A stretch of 64,000 nt of DNA, from contig NZ_CP027190.1 of assembly GCF_002970915.1 (NCBI RefSeq), positions 1,674,001 through 1,738,000 on the forward strand, given 5' to 3'. Of the stretch, positions 17,157 through 25,906 are shown piece by piece. The first letter of the stretch is position 1; each line of letters begins with the position of its first letter. The notes under the pieces were generated by a model, which was given only the letters and a program-made list of their open reading frames with translations, made no database searches and was not told the DNA's origin. This stretch comes from Lactobacillus sp. CBA3605. Its GTDB lineage: Bacteria > Bacillota > Bacilli > Lactobacillales > Lactobacillaceae. A program made the position numbers and the translations under genes.

Positions 17157-17624
17157 TTAGTCGGCGCGGTAGACGAGTTCAAAGACTTCACTGACCATGG
17201 GCGTATCTGCATTTAAAACGTGTCCATGGGCTTCCAAGTCAGGTGTAAAAGCTTGGGTTTTTAGTTCCCGCCAATTTCCAATAGAACGATCACCATCTGC
17301 TTCATGATAGGCATGTTCAGCGGAGATGCGATAGAAGGGGATTAATTCTGAAACAACCGTTTTAAGAATGGCGACGGGTTTCATATCGCCATCTAAAAGG
17401 ACGTTGTAATCACCAACTTGCGGGATGGCCACTTGTTCAGCCGTGTAGGCATCTAGTGGAGTCGTTGTGGCTGTTTTGATACCAGCTAAAATCGCATCGG
17501 TTAATGCTTGAACTTCAGCTGGCTTTTTTTGATCACCGAACCAGCGTGTCTGATACGAAACGCCGCTGGTAGTAGTGGTTTCACTAAAGTCTTTCCATAG
17601 TTGTGCTGCTGATTGTGCTGGCAT
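17157..17624 (-). CDS. ASCH domain protein
   Basis: A 155-residue protein of the ASCH family, a small PUA-like fold thought to bind RNA or nucleotides. The family pattern is visible as GIKTATTTPLDAY and VGDYNVLLDGDMKPVAILKT, followed by a WRELK...F segment. The ATG at 17624 has AGGTG upstream; a GTG three codons earlier overlaps that site. An imperfect inverted repeat (gaattccgtt / aaccgaattc, 17653-17679) lies just before the gene and could be an operator or leader hairpin. Role in this organism unknown. Confidence 0.8.
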   Translation of the reverse strand: MPAQSAAQLWKDFSETTTTSGVSYQTRWFGDQKKPAEVQALTDAILAGIKTATTTPLDAYTAEQVAIPQVGDYNVLLDGDMKPVAILKTVVSELIPFYRISAEHAYHEADGDRSIGNWRELKTQAFTPDLEAHGHVLNADTPMVSEVFELVYRAD

Positions 17625-17818
17625 AACTTTCACCTAATTTCGATTAGAGTATTGAATTCCGTTTTTTGTAACCGAATTCACAACTTAAGTATAGCATGTT
17701 GAAACAGTAAGCGACAAGCCATTTGCGATGGTCAGTGGTTAAAGTCGTTACGAGGATTGTTTCTGTTATAATAAAGCAAGTTAAGGCCTGATTTTAAGCT
17801 TGAAAGGAGTCCTTAGAC

Positions 17819-18304
17819 ATGGAAATTACGCCAGTAAGGTCAACTGACTTACCACAAATTTTAGCGATTGAAGCAGCCGGTTTTACGGCCGCCGAACAAG
17901 GGACGGCCCTAGCTTATCGCGAACGGATGACTAAGTTAGCGACCACGTTCTTAGTGGCTCGCGAGGCTAATACAGTTTTAGGGTTTATTGTTGGCCCCGC
18001 CGTGACGGCCCGATATATTGAAGATCACATGTACACGGTGACGCCGGCTAACTTAGCACAGGGTGGTCATCAATTGGTATTTACTTTGGCTGTGGCCCCG
18101 ACTGCTCAGCATCAAAATATCGGCAGTCAACTGTTGACAGCATTAGCTACGGTGGCCCAACAAGCAGGGCGCACGAGTATGGCACTGACTTGTCTGGCCC
18201 GGTTGATTCCTTTTTATGAGAAGAACGGCTTTAAAAACCAAGGGGTCGCAGCATCGACACATGCCGGCGAGACTTGGTATAACTTAGAAAAAACATGGGA
18301 GTAA
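17819..18304 (+). CDS. GNAT family N-acetyltransferase
   Basis: A 161-residue GCN5-type acetyltransferase. The acetyl-CoA site is seen in LAVAPTAQHQNIGSQLLTAL (motif A, Q/R-x-x-G-x-G/S) and the terminal LIPFYEKNGF. The N-terminus begins like RimI/YhbS-type enzymes (ITPVRSTDLPQILAIE). Substrate unknown. The start follows AAAGGAG. An extended -10 (TGTTATAAT, 17764-17772) lies 45 bases upstream. It is followed after six bases by a second GNAT gene, so the two form an operon. Confidence 0.88.
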   Translation: MEITPVRSTDLPQILAIEAAGFTAAEQGTALAYRERMTKLATTFLVAREANTVLGFIVGPAVTARYIEDHMYTVTPANLAQGGHQLVFTLAVAPTAQHQNIGSQLLTALATVAQQAGRTSMALTCLARLIPFYEKNGFKNQGVAASTHAGETWYNLEKTWE

Positions 18305-18310
18305 CCAATC

Positions 18311-18838
18311 ATGAAATTATCAACTTTACAAACGCAATTGCCTAACTTTACAGTTAAATTATTAACGTTGGCGGATCAACAAGCTTTATTGGAACTCGAA
18401 CAAAGCAATCCCCAATATCATCAGTATTTTTCACCAACTGATTTAACATTAGCCGAAGTCCAAAATGATTTGACAGCCCGTCCAGATGGCGTAGCAGCGG
18501 AACAAAAACAAGTTTTTGGGTTTTATTTGGCGCATCATTTGGTGGCAGTTTTAGACGTGTTAACCCAATATCCGAAACAAGATTTCTTGTTCATTGGGTT
18601 ATTGATGGTTGGTCAAGCCTACCAGCGGCGCTCAGTGGGCAGTGTGATTGCCACGGGGCTAATGCAAGCAGCTCTCCAAAGTAATATCCATTGCTTGCAG
18701 CTATCACGAGTGACAGATGATACTGTAACTGCGACTTTTTGGAAAAAGTTGGGCTTTGAAGATGGCGATCAGTTATTCTTGCCATTGACCCATGATGGTC
18801 GGTTAGCAGTAACGACAATGACGCGACTATTAGCTTAA
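18311..18838 (+). CDS. GNAT family N-acetyltransferase
   Basis: A 175-residue acetyltransferase. The CoA-binding stretch is FIGLLMVGQAYQRRSVGSVIATGLM, followed by LQLSRVTDDTVTATFWKKLGFE. It differs clearly from the GNAT protein just upstream, so it is not a recent duplicate. Its substrate cannot be read from the sequence. Six bases separate the two genes. Confidence 0.85.
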   Translation: MKLSTLQTQLPNFTVKLLTLADQQALLELEQSNPQYHQYFSPTDLTLAEVQNDLTARPDGVAAEQKQVFGFYLAHHLVAVLDVLTQYPKQDFLFIGLLMVGQAYQRRSVGSVIATGLMQAALQSNIHCLQLSRVTDDTVTATFWKKLGFEDGDQLFLPLTHDGRLAVTTMTRLLA

Positions 18839-18956
18839 ATACCGGCCGTCAACATTAAAATAATTCTAATGGAATTCTTACGGTAAAGCGCTCATAAACT
18901 GTTGCAAGGCATGTTACACTCGTGGTGACAAAAACAGTAGAAATGAGGTTATTTTG

Positions 18957-19142
18957 ATGATTAGACATTGGGGAAAAGTGGACACGGGGCTGTTGATTAC
19001 CGCAATTATTTTGGTGGCAGCTATCGGTTACTTTTTCGAATTAACGGCTAGTATGACCGTCAGTGCGATTGCCTTTCCAAGTGGCTTAATTATTTTAATG
19101 GGGATTATGGAATATGCTGTTCATGAATTACGACGTAAATAA
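18957..19142 (+). CDS. Small two-helix membrane protein
   Basis: A 61-residue protein with two hydrophobic segments (TGLLITAIILVAAIGYFF and VSAIAFPSGLIILMGIMEYA) and a basic end (ELRRK). GAGG precedes the ATG at 18957; the frame also opens one codon earlier at TTG. No family recognised. It lies between the GNAT operon and a terminator. Confidence 0.6.
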   Translation: MIRHWGKVDTGLLITAIILVAAIGYFFELTASMTVSAIAFPSGLIILMGIMEYAVHELRRK

Positions 19143-19184
19143 GTTAGTATGGGTCGGAAGTCAGTGTCCTTGATGACTGAGGCC

Positions 19185-19233
19185 AAATAATCACGACAGG
19201 AATTCACAAAATTCTTGTCGTGATTATTTTTTT
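19185..19233 (+). terminator. Terminator with GAATTC core
   Basis: aaataatcacgacaggaatt / aattcttgtcgtgattattttttt hairpin. The gaattcacaaaattc loop region is shared with the terminator at 29351-29405. Confidence 0.88.
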
Positions 19234-19241
19234 GCGCTAAG

Positions 19242-19290
19242 TTGTCTTACACTGTACTATGCTGTATGATGTGTAGTACAGTGTAAGACA
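19242..19290 (+). promoter_or_regulatory. GntR promoter flanked by its operator arms
   Basis: TTGTCT (19242-19247), 17-bp spacer and TATGAT (19265-19270) form the promoter. A perfect 17-bp inverted repeat has arms at 19243-19259 (TGTCTTACACTGTACTA) and 19274-19290, spaced 14 bp, so the repressor would cover the -35 and the start site. This is the usual arrangement for YtrA-type GntR autorepression. Confidence 0.75.
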
Positions 19291-19307
19291 GTTACGGAGG
19301 TAGCGCT

Positions 19308-19670
19308 ATGGTTATGATTGATCATCAAAACGGCCAGCCGTACTATGCACAACTGGTTGCGGGTTTGCAACAAGATATTGCGCATGGTGTTTTGCAGACG
19401 GACGACCAACTGCCATCGGTGCGTGAAATGGCTAGGCAGCACTTATTGAATCCGAATACCGTCAGTAAGGCGTACAAACAATTGGAAGCTCTGCACGTGA
19501 TTCGGACCGTGCAAGGCAAGGGTAGTTATGTCAATCCGCCTGATCGCACCGCTGAGCGGGAGACGATTCAACAAAATCTCCAACAATTGGTCCAGCAAGC
19601 TCAACAAGTTGGCGTGCCGATTGCGGATTTAATTACTTGGTTAACCGAATTGGAGGAGACCTCATCATGA
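19308..19670 (+). CDS. GntR family regulator, YtrA subfamily
   Basis: A 120-residue repressor: winged helix at about 10-75 (YYAQLVAGLQQDI, LPSVREMARQHLLNPNTVSKAY, GKGSYV) followed by only a short helical tail, typical of the YtrA subgroup that controls an adjacent ABC transporter. It starts at ATG 19308 after GGAGG. Its stop overlaps the ATPase gene in an ATGA. The operator just upstream suggests autoregulation of the three-gene operon; the inducer is unknown, though the family often responds to cell-envelope stress. Confidence 0.92.
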   Translation: MVMIDHQNGQPYYAQLVAGLQQDIAHGVLQTDDQLPSVREMARQHLLNPNTVSKAYKQLEALHVIRTVQGKGSYVNPPDRTAERETIQQNLQQLVQQAQQVGVPIADLITWLTELEETSS

Positions 19671-20560
19671 GTTTAACAATTGATAAATTAAGTCAACAAA
19701 TTGACCAACAAGCGACGCTAACTGAAATTAGCTTCGACCTACAGTTGGGACAAATCGTCGGTGTGATTGGGCGTAACGGTGTGGGTAAAACGACGTTATT
19801 TCGCACCATTAATGGGCAATATTTGCCAACCGGTGGCCGAGTTTTGGTCGATGGCAAAAGTCTCAGTGACCAGCCAGACTTAAAAACGCAACTGAGCTTT
19901 GTGGATGCCCAAGCCAATTTTTTTAAAGGCCTGACTGGTCAACAAGTACAGTGGTATTATCAAGCTGCCTATCCGGCATTTGATGTGGTGAAGTTTACCC
20001 AACTTGCCGAACGTTACCACCTATCCCTTAATCGAAAATTGCGACATTTTTCAAAAGGCATGTTCGGTCTATTTACAATTATTCTAAGTGTAGCAACCGA
20101 AGCCCCGTATTTGTTTTTAGATGAACCTTTGGATGGGCTGGACGTGTTGATTCGTAAGAATGTGTTGAGCATTTTGATTGATGAGGTGGCAAAGGGACAA
20201 CGCGCTGTCTTGATTGCGTCCCACAATTTGTCAGAATTAGAAGGCATTATCGACCGGGCCTTAATCTTAAAACAGGGCCGCTTGATTCATGACTATCAGT
20301 TAGAAACGATGCGAACGCAAGCTCGGAAACTGCAATTAGTTTATCGAGATAAGAAGATTCCGCGACTATTGCGAGAACAAGGTCACATTGTCAGTGTTTC
20401 TGGTCGGGTCATTGTCGTGGTCTTTGAGAACTTTACGACTGAATTAGCCACGCAGCTAACTGCGACTAAGCCGGCCTTTCAAGAAACATTGCCATTGTCG
20501 TTAACCGACTTATTCATGGCAAATTTAACGGATGAACAGGATTACGATATTTTAGGTTAA
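19667..20560 (+). CDS. ABC transporter ATP-binding protein
   Basis: A 297-residue ATPase. Walker A is GRNGVGKTT (about 35-43), Walker B LFLDEPLDGLD, and the signature is the variant HFSKGM, as is common in GntR-linked BcrA/YtrB-like ATPases. The C-terminal 80 residues are an accessory domain. The start at 19667 overlaps the GntR stop and follows GGAGGAG; a longer frame starting at 19637 lies within gntR. Works with the permease 17 bases downstream, likely as an exporter. Confidence 0.92.
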   Translation: MSLTIDKLSQQIDQQATLTEISFDLQLGQIVGVIGRNGVGKTTLFRTINGQYLPTGGRVLVDGKSLSDQPDLKTQLSFVDAQANFFKGLTGQQVQWYYQAAYPAFDVVKFTQLAERYHLSLNRKLRHFSKGMFGLFTIILSVATEAPYLFLDEPLDGLDVLIRKNVLSILIDEVAKGQRAVLIASHNLSELEGIIDRALILKQGRLIHDYQLETMRTQARKLQLVYRDKKIPRLLREQGHIVSVSGRVIVVVFENFTTELATQLTATKPAFQETLPLSLTDLFMANLTDEQDYDILG

Positions 20561-20577
20561 ACTAGGGGGCAAACTAA

Positions 20578-21579
20578 ATGACAAATCAAGCGGTACGGCG
20601 GTTACTCTGGCATCGTTATTGGGGCGTACTACTCGTTGCTTGCGGGTTAGCGCTGATTGGTGGCGTCCGTGCAGCCATCAATACAGCCATTTTATCGAAC
20701 AAGGTATTTTTACATGGGGCCCCAGCTAATGATAATGGCGTGCCGATGTTATTGGCCATCTTTGGGATGGTGATTATCCTAGGTTGGTTTACATTTATGT
20801 GGGATAACTATACTAACTTTAATCATTACCTGCTGGCCTTACGTGCGACACGGCAACAGCTTTATCAGCAAAAATTAGGGCTATTTATGAGTACCATTGT
20901 GATTAGTGATGTGTTGATGCAAGGGGTATTTTTAGGGCTGGTGCGGTTATTGACACATTATCCACGGGCCTATAATCTCAATTGGGGTGAAACGTTACGT
21001 TACACGATTAGTCAGTTAATGTTTATCCTGGCGCTCTACCTACTAGTTGCCACGATTGGTTTGTGGTTAGGCCAGCCATTAGCAAGTGTTTTGGTTATTC
21101 TGATCTTTTTACCAAGCTTAGTCTTCTTTTATGATGGTGTTTTGAGCTTAAGCGCCAAGCTAATGCAAGTGAGTTCAATTAAAATTGATCCTTTGCACCA
21201 ATTGAATCAAGCCACTTGGCCGGGATTTTGGCTGGTGATGATTGGCTCCTTAGTGGTCATCATTGGGTTATATGGATTGAATCGCTGGGCCAGTCAACAC
21301 TTATCACTGAAGAATAGTGGCGATTTCTTACTATTCCCACAATTTAGAACGCTATTCTTATGGTTAGCAGTCATTTATTTGAGCATTAGCGTGGGATTCT
21401 CTGGTTTTTGTACGCTCTTGTTAAATACAGTGACTAGTCAGGCCTATGATCAGTTTCCTTGGTTACAAGGCATTATCATGGCAATCGTCACGGCTTATTT
21501 AACTTGGAGTATTGGGCGTTGGCTCATGTATCGACCGGATCGAGTTCTGGATGCTTTTAAATTTAAAAAATTAAGCTAA
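20578..21579 (+). CDS. ABC transporter permease (ABC-2 like)
   Basis: A 333-residue membrane protein with about eight hydrophobic segments, including GVLLVACGLALIGGV, MLLAIFGMVIILGWFTF, MFILALYLLVATIGLWLGQP and VLVILIFLPSLVFFY. It is the membrane partner of the preceding ATPase. Substrate unknown. It ends the gntR operon before a strong terminator. Confidence 0.85.
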   Translation: MTNQAVRRLLWHRYWGVLLVACGLALIGGVRAAINTAILSNKVFLHGAPANDNGVPMLLAIFGMVIILGWFTFMWDNYTNFNHYLLALRATRQQLYQQKLGLFMSTIVISDVLMQGVFLGLVRLLTHYPRAYNLNWGETLRYTISQLMFILALYLLVATIGLWLGQPLASVLVILIFLPSLVFFYDGVLSLSAKLMQVSSIKIDPLHQLNQATWPGFWLVMIGSLVVIIGLYGLNRWASQHLSLKNSGDFLLFPQFRTLFLWLAVIYLSISVGFSGFCTLLLNTVTSQAYDQFPWLQGIIMAIVTAYLTWSIGRWLMYRPDRVLDAFKFKKLS

Positions 21580-21591
21580 AACAGGTCTACT

Positions 21592-21637
21592 AAAAAGCGC
21601 CGTCACTAGCAAGCTAAACTTGCTGAGTGGCGGCGCT
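21592..21637. terminator. Bidirectional terminator
   Basis: aaaaagcgccgtcac / gtggcggcgcttttt with an inner agcaag/cttgct stem, between the transporter and the convergent aldehyde dehydrogenase gene. Confidence 0.88.
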
Positions 21638-21671
21638 TTTTGGCGGCAATTCTACATCTGTATTTAAAGGT

Positions 21672-23042
21672 TTAACGAATTTTATTTAAGCGTTTAGCGA
21701 CAGTTTTAATGTTCAACAAATCCCAATCTTCCAAGTTATGTGAAATGGAGTTATGGCCCCAAGTCCCACAGCCAAGCGTTAAGGAAGGGGCAACGTTGTC
21801 ATACTTAAAGCCAATGGCACCTTGTGAGGATGGCACGTTGATTAAGGCCCGACAAGCGGTCATCTCAAGTGCAAAGTCATTCATCACGGCTTCATCAGTC
21901 GTGTGCAAAGTGGCCGTGTGACCTAAGCCACCGAGCGCTAAGCTACGTTTCATTAAGTTAAAGCCTGCAGCGGTATCTTTAGCGTGAACCACGGCCAAAA
22001 CGGGCGATAGCTTTTCACGTGAAAGGGGCTGATCTCCACCAATGTCAGCCAATTCAACGGCCAAGACTTTAGTGGTAGCTGGGACATCGAAACCAGCCCA
22101 TTTGGCAATCTGCCAAGGCGTTTGACCGGCAACTTTCGGATCGACGGCTTGCTTTTTCAAGTTCATGACCGTGCTTTCGAGAGCCTTAAAGTTTTCGGGC
22201 CCAACGAAGTAGACACCATCGGCACTCAATGCTTGCTTGACCTCATCATAGATACTGTCATCAACGATTAAGTTAGATTCTGACGCACAAATCATCCCAT
22301 TGTCAAATGACTTAGAGACAATCACATCGTTAACGGCTTGCTTAACGTCAGCAGTTTTTTCAATGAAGCAAGGGACATTACCGGGACCAACGCCTAACGC
22401 AGGTTTACCAGTTGAATAGGCTGTTTTGACCATGCCAGCACCACCGGTAGCAATAATAGTAGCGACGCCTGGATGATTCATCAAAGAATTAGTGGCATCC
22501 AAGCTAGGTTGTTTGATCCATTGAATCCAATCTTTAGGGGCACCCGTAGCAATGGCCGCATCACGAATGATTTTTCCAGTTTCGACACAAGTCTTTTGGG
22601 CAAACGGATGGAAGCCAAAGATAATGGGATTTCGGGTCTTTAAGGCTAACATAGCATTGAAAATCACAGTCGAAGTTGGGTTAGTCACGGGAGTTACCCC
22701 GGCAATAATCCCAACTGGTTCCGCAACTTTAGTAATGCCACTGACGGGGTCATCGCTAATGATACCAACCGTCTTATCATCTTTTATATAGTTATAAATA
22801 TTTTTAGCAGCAAAGTCGTTCTTCGCCACCTTATCACGGTAGTTCCCTCGGCCAGTCTCATCAACGGCCATTGCAGCTAACATCCCACGAGCAGCATGAG
22901 CAGCGTGAGCCATGGCTGCAACAGCTTGATCAATCTGGGCTTGGTCCATGACTTCCAGGCGACTGGCAGCCAAAGAGGCATTTAACACTAAGCGATCAAT
23001 TGATTGTTTAATTTCAGGTTTTGCATCAATTTCTTTCAACAT
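21672..23042 (-). CDS. acdH: Acylating acetaldehyde dehydrogenase (stand-alone)
   Basis: A 456-residue CoA-dependent aldehyde dehydrogenase that interconverts acetyl-CoA and acetaldehyde with NADH/NAD. It matches the N-terminal half of AdhE: VGIIAGVTPVTNPTSTVIFNA near 110-130, nucleotide region ATGGAGMVKTAYS and catalytic Cys252 in NGMICASESN. The C-terminal iron-dependent alcohol dehydrogenase half of AdhE is absent, so another alcohol dehydrogenase must finish ethanol formation. AGGAGG precedes the ATG. The promoter carries Rex-like and cre-like sites, fitting redox and carbon control. Confidence 0.93.
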   Translation of the reverse strand: MLKEIDAKPEIKQSIDRLVLNASLAASRLEVMDQAQIDQAVAAMAHAAHAARGMLAAMAVDETGRGNYRDKVAKNDFAAKNIYNYIKDDKTVGIISDDPVSGITKVAEPVGIIAGVTPVTNPTSTVIFNAMLALKTRNPIIFGFHPFAQKTCVETGKIIRDAAIATGAPKDWIQWIKQPSLDATNSLMNHPGVATIIATGGAGMVKTAYSTGKPALGVGPGNVPCFIEKTADVKQAVNDVIVSKSFDNGMICASESNLIVDDSIYDEVKQALSADGVYFVGPENFKALESTVMNLKKQAVDPKVAGQTPWQIAKWAGFDVPATTKVLAVELADIGGDQPLSREKLSPVLAVVHAKDTAAGFNLMKRSLALGGLGHTATLHTTDEAVMNDFALEMTACRALINVPSSQGAIGFKYDNVAPSLTLGCGTWGHNSISHNLEDWDLLNIKTVAKRLNKIR

Positions 23043-23072
23043 CGAGTGATTCCTCCTAAGCGATTACGATAC

Positions 23073-23123
23073 TTGTTGTTTATTTCACAAGTTCTATTAT
23101 AAACACTTCTTCACAAATGTAAA
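23073..23123 (-). promoter_or_regulatory. acdH promoter with Rex-like operator
   Basis: Minus strand: TTTACA (23118-23123), 16-bp spacer, TATAAT (23096-23101). Just downstream, 23073-23090 reads TTGTTGTTTATTTCACAA on the plus strand, close to the Rex consensus TTGTGA-N6-TCACAA (one perfect half, one with two changes). A further TTCACAA half lies in the spacer. Binding there would block transcription when NADH is low. Confidence 0.6.
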
Positions 23124-23200
23124 TAAGAACTTTTCTACGACAATTTAGTTTTACTTACTTTTGGTAATGCCGGTGTTAGTGGACTTTATTGTGAAATAAA

Positions 23201-23214
23201 AGAAAACGCTTACA
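23201..23214 (-). promoter_or_regulatory. cre box upstream of acdH
   Basis: AGAAAACGCTTACA matches 13 of 14 positions of TGWAANCGNTNWCA. It lies upstream of the acdH -35. A degenerate copy (AGGAAAGGCTTACA) at 23309-23322 lies closer to fba. The rest of the 428-bp acdH-fba gap is AT-rich with extra TTGTGA half-sites (23189-23194, 23247-23252) and no gene. Confidence 0.55.
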
Positions 23215-23389
23215 TTATTAATTCTTTGATAATTAGTTATTTGATTCACAATTAAATATCTTGAAAATCAATCGTTTATTAATTACCGAAATAAATAATA
23301 TTAATTTTAGGAAAGGCTTACATTGTCAAATGGTTTGTTAATCCCTAGTCTTAAGCGCGTTGACTTAGGTAAGAAATATGATAAATCGG

Positions 23390-23419
23390 TTATCACTCCT
23401 AGGTAAAGTGTGCTAAAAT
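23390..23419 (+). promoter_or_regulatory. fba promoter
   Basis: Extended -10 TGCTAAAAT (TAAAAT at 23414-23419) with TTATCA (23390-23395) 18 bases upstream; about 45 bases of leader follow. Confidence 0.55.
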
Positions 23420-23470
23420 AAGTGTGATTCAAAAATCGTATCTCTTAATTAACCTAGGAGGGTTATTTTT

Positions 23471-24334
23471 ATGTCATTTGTAAATGCTGTTGATATGACA
23501 CAAGACGCATACAAGAACCATTACGCTATTGGTGCGTTTAACACTAACAACCTTGAATGGACTCGTTGCATCTTAAAGGGTGCTCAAGAAACCAACACCC
23601 CAGTTATTCTTCAAGTTTCAATGGGCGCTGCTAAGTACATGGGTGGCTATAAGCTAATCAAGCACTTAGTTGCTGATACTATGGAAGACATGAACATCAC
23701 TGTTCCTGTTGTTATGCACTTAGACCATGGTAACTACGAAGCTGCTAAAGAATGTATCGAAGTTGGTTTTTCATCAGTTATGTTTGATGGTCATGACCTA
23801 CCATTTGCCGAAAACTTAGAAAAGACTAAGGAAATCGTTAAATTGGCTCATGCTAAAGGCATCTCTGTCGAAGCCGAAGTTGGTTCAATTGGTGGCGAAG
23901 AAGACGGTATCATCGGTGAAGGTGAATTAGCATCTGTTGAAGAAGCTAAGACCTTAGCTGCTACTGGTATCGACATCTTAGCTGCTGGGATTGGTAACAT
24001 TCATGGTAAGTACCCAGAAAACTGGACTGGCTTACATTTTGATCGTTTACAAGAAATCTCAAACGCTGTTAAGATGCCATTAGTACTTCACGGTGGTTCT
24101 GGTATTCCTAAGGACCAAATCGTTAAGGCTGTTGAAATGGGTATTAGCAAGGTTAACGTTAACACTGAAAACCAAGTGGCTTTCGCTAACGCTACTCGTG
24201 CTTACATCGAATCTGGCGCTGACCAAATCGGTAAGGGCTACGACCCTCGTAAGTTATTGGCACCTGGTAAGAAAGCCATCGTTGATGTTATCACATCACG
24301 GATTGGTTGGTTCAAAACACCAGCTGTTAAATAA
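23471..24334 (+). CDS. fba: Fructose-bisphosphate aldolase, class II
   Basis: A 287-residue zinc aldolase that splits fructose 1,6-bisphosphate into two triose phosphates in glycolysis. Zinc and active-site motifs are VMHLDHGNYE, EAEVGSIGGEEDG, GIGNIHGKYP and LHGGSGIPKDQI. Codon use is narrow (AAC, GAA, GGT, CGT), as expected for a very highly expressed gene and unlike its neighbours. Strong AGGAGGG site; single gene with its own terminator. Confidence 0.98.
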   Translation: MSFVNAVDMTQDAYKNHYAIGAFNTNNLEWTRCILKGAQETNTPVILQVSMGAAKYMGGYKLIKHLVADTMEDMNITVPVVMHLDHGNYEAAKECIEVGFSSVMFDGHDLPFAENLEKTKEIVKLAHAKGISVEAEVGSIGGEEDGIIGEGELASVEEAKTLAATGIDILAAGIGNIHGKYPENWTGLHFDRLQEISNAVKMPLVLHGGSGIPKDQIVKAVEMGISKVNVNTENQVAFANATRAYIESGADQIGKGYDPRKLLAPGKKAIVDVITSRIGWFKTPAVK

Positions 24335-24353
24335 TTAGATTTTTGATTCGGAG

Positions 24354-24379
24354 AAGTCGACCTTGGTCGACTTTTCTTA
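24354..24379 (+). terminator. fba terminator
   Basis: aagtcgacc-ttg-gtcgactt hairpin followed by TTCTT. Confidence 0.8.
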
Positions 24380-24402
24380 TGATTATTAACAATAAATAAA
24401 AT

Positions 24403-24437
24403 AAAAACGTCTGAGATTAAATTCTCAGGCGTTTTTT
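24403..24437. terminator. Terminator of the GPH transporter gene
   Basis: aaaacgtctgaga / tctcaggcgtttttt hairpin with T-runs on both strands. Confidence 0.8.
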
Positions 24438-24451
24438 GTGTTGAAAAGTAT

Positions 24452-25768
24452 TTAGGAATTAATGGCTGCCATGAGTTGGTGTTCACGATAGAAAAGTAAG
24501 ACGATAAACATGAGCACGTATAGGCCTAAGGGAAGCCAAGCGTAGTTTAAGGTAATCATGTGTTGTGTGGCGGTGTTTTGCGCTTGATTGGCAACGTAGC
24601 CGGACAAATGGAAGAGACCGGCAGTGACGAGACCGCCAAGCCCCAAACCGACGTTGACACCGAAGTCATCAGTGGAAGCTAGGATGCCCTCAGCCTGAAT
24701 CCCCATGGTCATGCCGTAACGAATCGTGTCAGCAATCATAATGGATACTAGACCAATGATGAGGCCATTCCCGATGGCATTAATAAAGGTACCTGCAAAA
24801 ATGATAGCTAAATTGGTTTGTATGACGCCTACTGCCAATAAGAGTTGACCCAAGGCAGCGACAGCAATACCAGTTAGCATGGTACGCTTTTTACCTAGTT
24901 GTCGTGAGGTCCGGACGATTAATAAGACTCCGATTAAGGCGGCAAAGGTAAAGCCATTGACGAGTGGGACTAGTTTTTCGGCATGTAGCAAGTATTTAAA
25001 GTAATAAATAGTCGTTTGGTTCTTGATGGCAGTTGTGAGCCAGTAGAGCAAGATGACAATAGAAATAATGAACCAGGGCTGATTCTGCTTCAACATGCCC
25101 CAGACTTCGCTAAGGGGCTGATGAGCCTGCTCTGGTTGACTAAAGCGCTCATGGACATGAAAAAAAGTATTCCAAATCAGAACTAATGAGATAATTCCAA
25201 AAACGATAATCGTCAGTAGAAAGCCGAGCTGTTGATTACCACGGCCAAAGAAGGCGACTAACGGCAAAGTGAAGACTGCGACGATGATCTGGACGGAACT
25301 GCCAAAGAATTGGCGAATAACGCCGAGTAAGGTTAATTCATGTTCATTTTGAGAGAGCGTCGGTAAGATTGACGTAATGGGTAGGTTAACGGCGGTATAG
25401 AAAAAACCGAGACCTAAGTAGGTGACGTAAGCCCAAATTAATTTGCCTGTCTGATCAAAATTAGGGGTAACAAAGGTGAGCACCGCAAAAATGACGTAGG
25501 GCAGGGCGTACCATAAAAAGAAGGGCCGACTTTTACCGAAGCGAGAATGGGTATGGTCAATCATGATTCCAATAATTAAGCTTTCAACAACGTCAGCGAG
25601 GCGGGCCACGATAAATAAAATGGCAGCAGCACTCGCCGAAAGACCATAAACATCCGTATAAAAGAATAGTAAATAAGTCGTCATCATTTGAAAGACGAGG
25701 TTGTCAGCGGCGTCACTTAGACCGTAACTAATCCGTTCCGGCCAAGCAGTTTGCCAAGGCTGTTTCAA
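24452..25768 (-). CDS. GPH family sugar/cation symporter
   Basis: A 438-residue permease with about twelve membrane segments, related to MelB and other glycoside-pentoside-hexuronide cation symporters. Family landmarks are ISYGLSDAADN at the N-terminus, LLFFYTDVYGLS and the loop MIDHTHSRFGKSRPFFLW (consensus D-x-T-x-T/S-R-x-G-K-x-R-P). The sugar is unknown and no glycosidase is adjacent. I place the start at TTG 25768, eight bases behind GGAG; a TTG six codons earlier lies before that site. Confidence 0.88.
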   Translation of the reverse strand: MKQPWQTAWPERISYGLSDAADNLVFQMMTTYLLFFYTDVYGLSASAAAILFIVARLADVVESLIIGIMIDHTHSRFGKSRPFFLWYALPYVIFAVLTFVTPNFDQTGKLIWAYVTYLGLGFFYTAVNLPITSILPTLSQNEHELTLLGVIRQFFGSSVQIIVAVFTLPLVAFFGRGNQQLGFLLTIIVFGIISLVLIWNTFFHVHERFSQPEQAHQPLSEVWGMLKQNQPWFIISIVILLYWLTTAIKNQTTIYYFKYLLHAEKLVPLVNGFTFAALIGVLLIVRTSRQLGKKRTMLTGIAVAALGQLLLAVGVIQTNLAIIFAGTFINAIGNGLIIGLVSIMIADTIRYGMTMGIQAEGILASTDDFGVNVGLGLGGLVTAGLFHLSGYVANQAQNTATQHMITLNYAWLPLGLYVLMFIVLLFYREHQLMAAINS

Positions 25769-25859
25769 GTTATCATCTCCGTTCAATTAGTTTCACATGA
25801 GTGAATTGTACACCAATTTAATTTTAGGTGCTGGGTTCAAGAATAGATGATTATTAAAA

Positions 25860-25901
25860 ATCGGGTTATCATCGTAGCTTTTGCAGCGATGATAACCCGA
25901 T
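25860..25901 (-). terminator. Terminator of the SPFH gene
   Basis: Perfect 15-bp inverted repeat atcgggttatcatcg with a T-run on the minus strand. Confidence 0.88.
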
Positions 25902-25906
25902 TAAAT

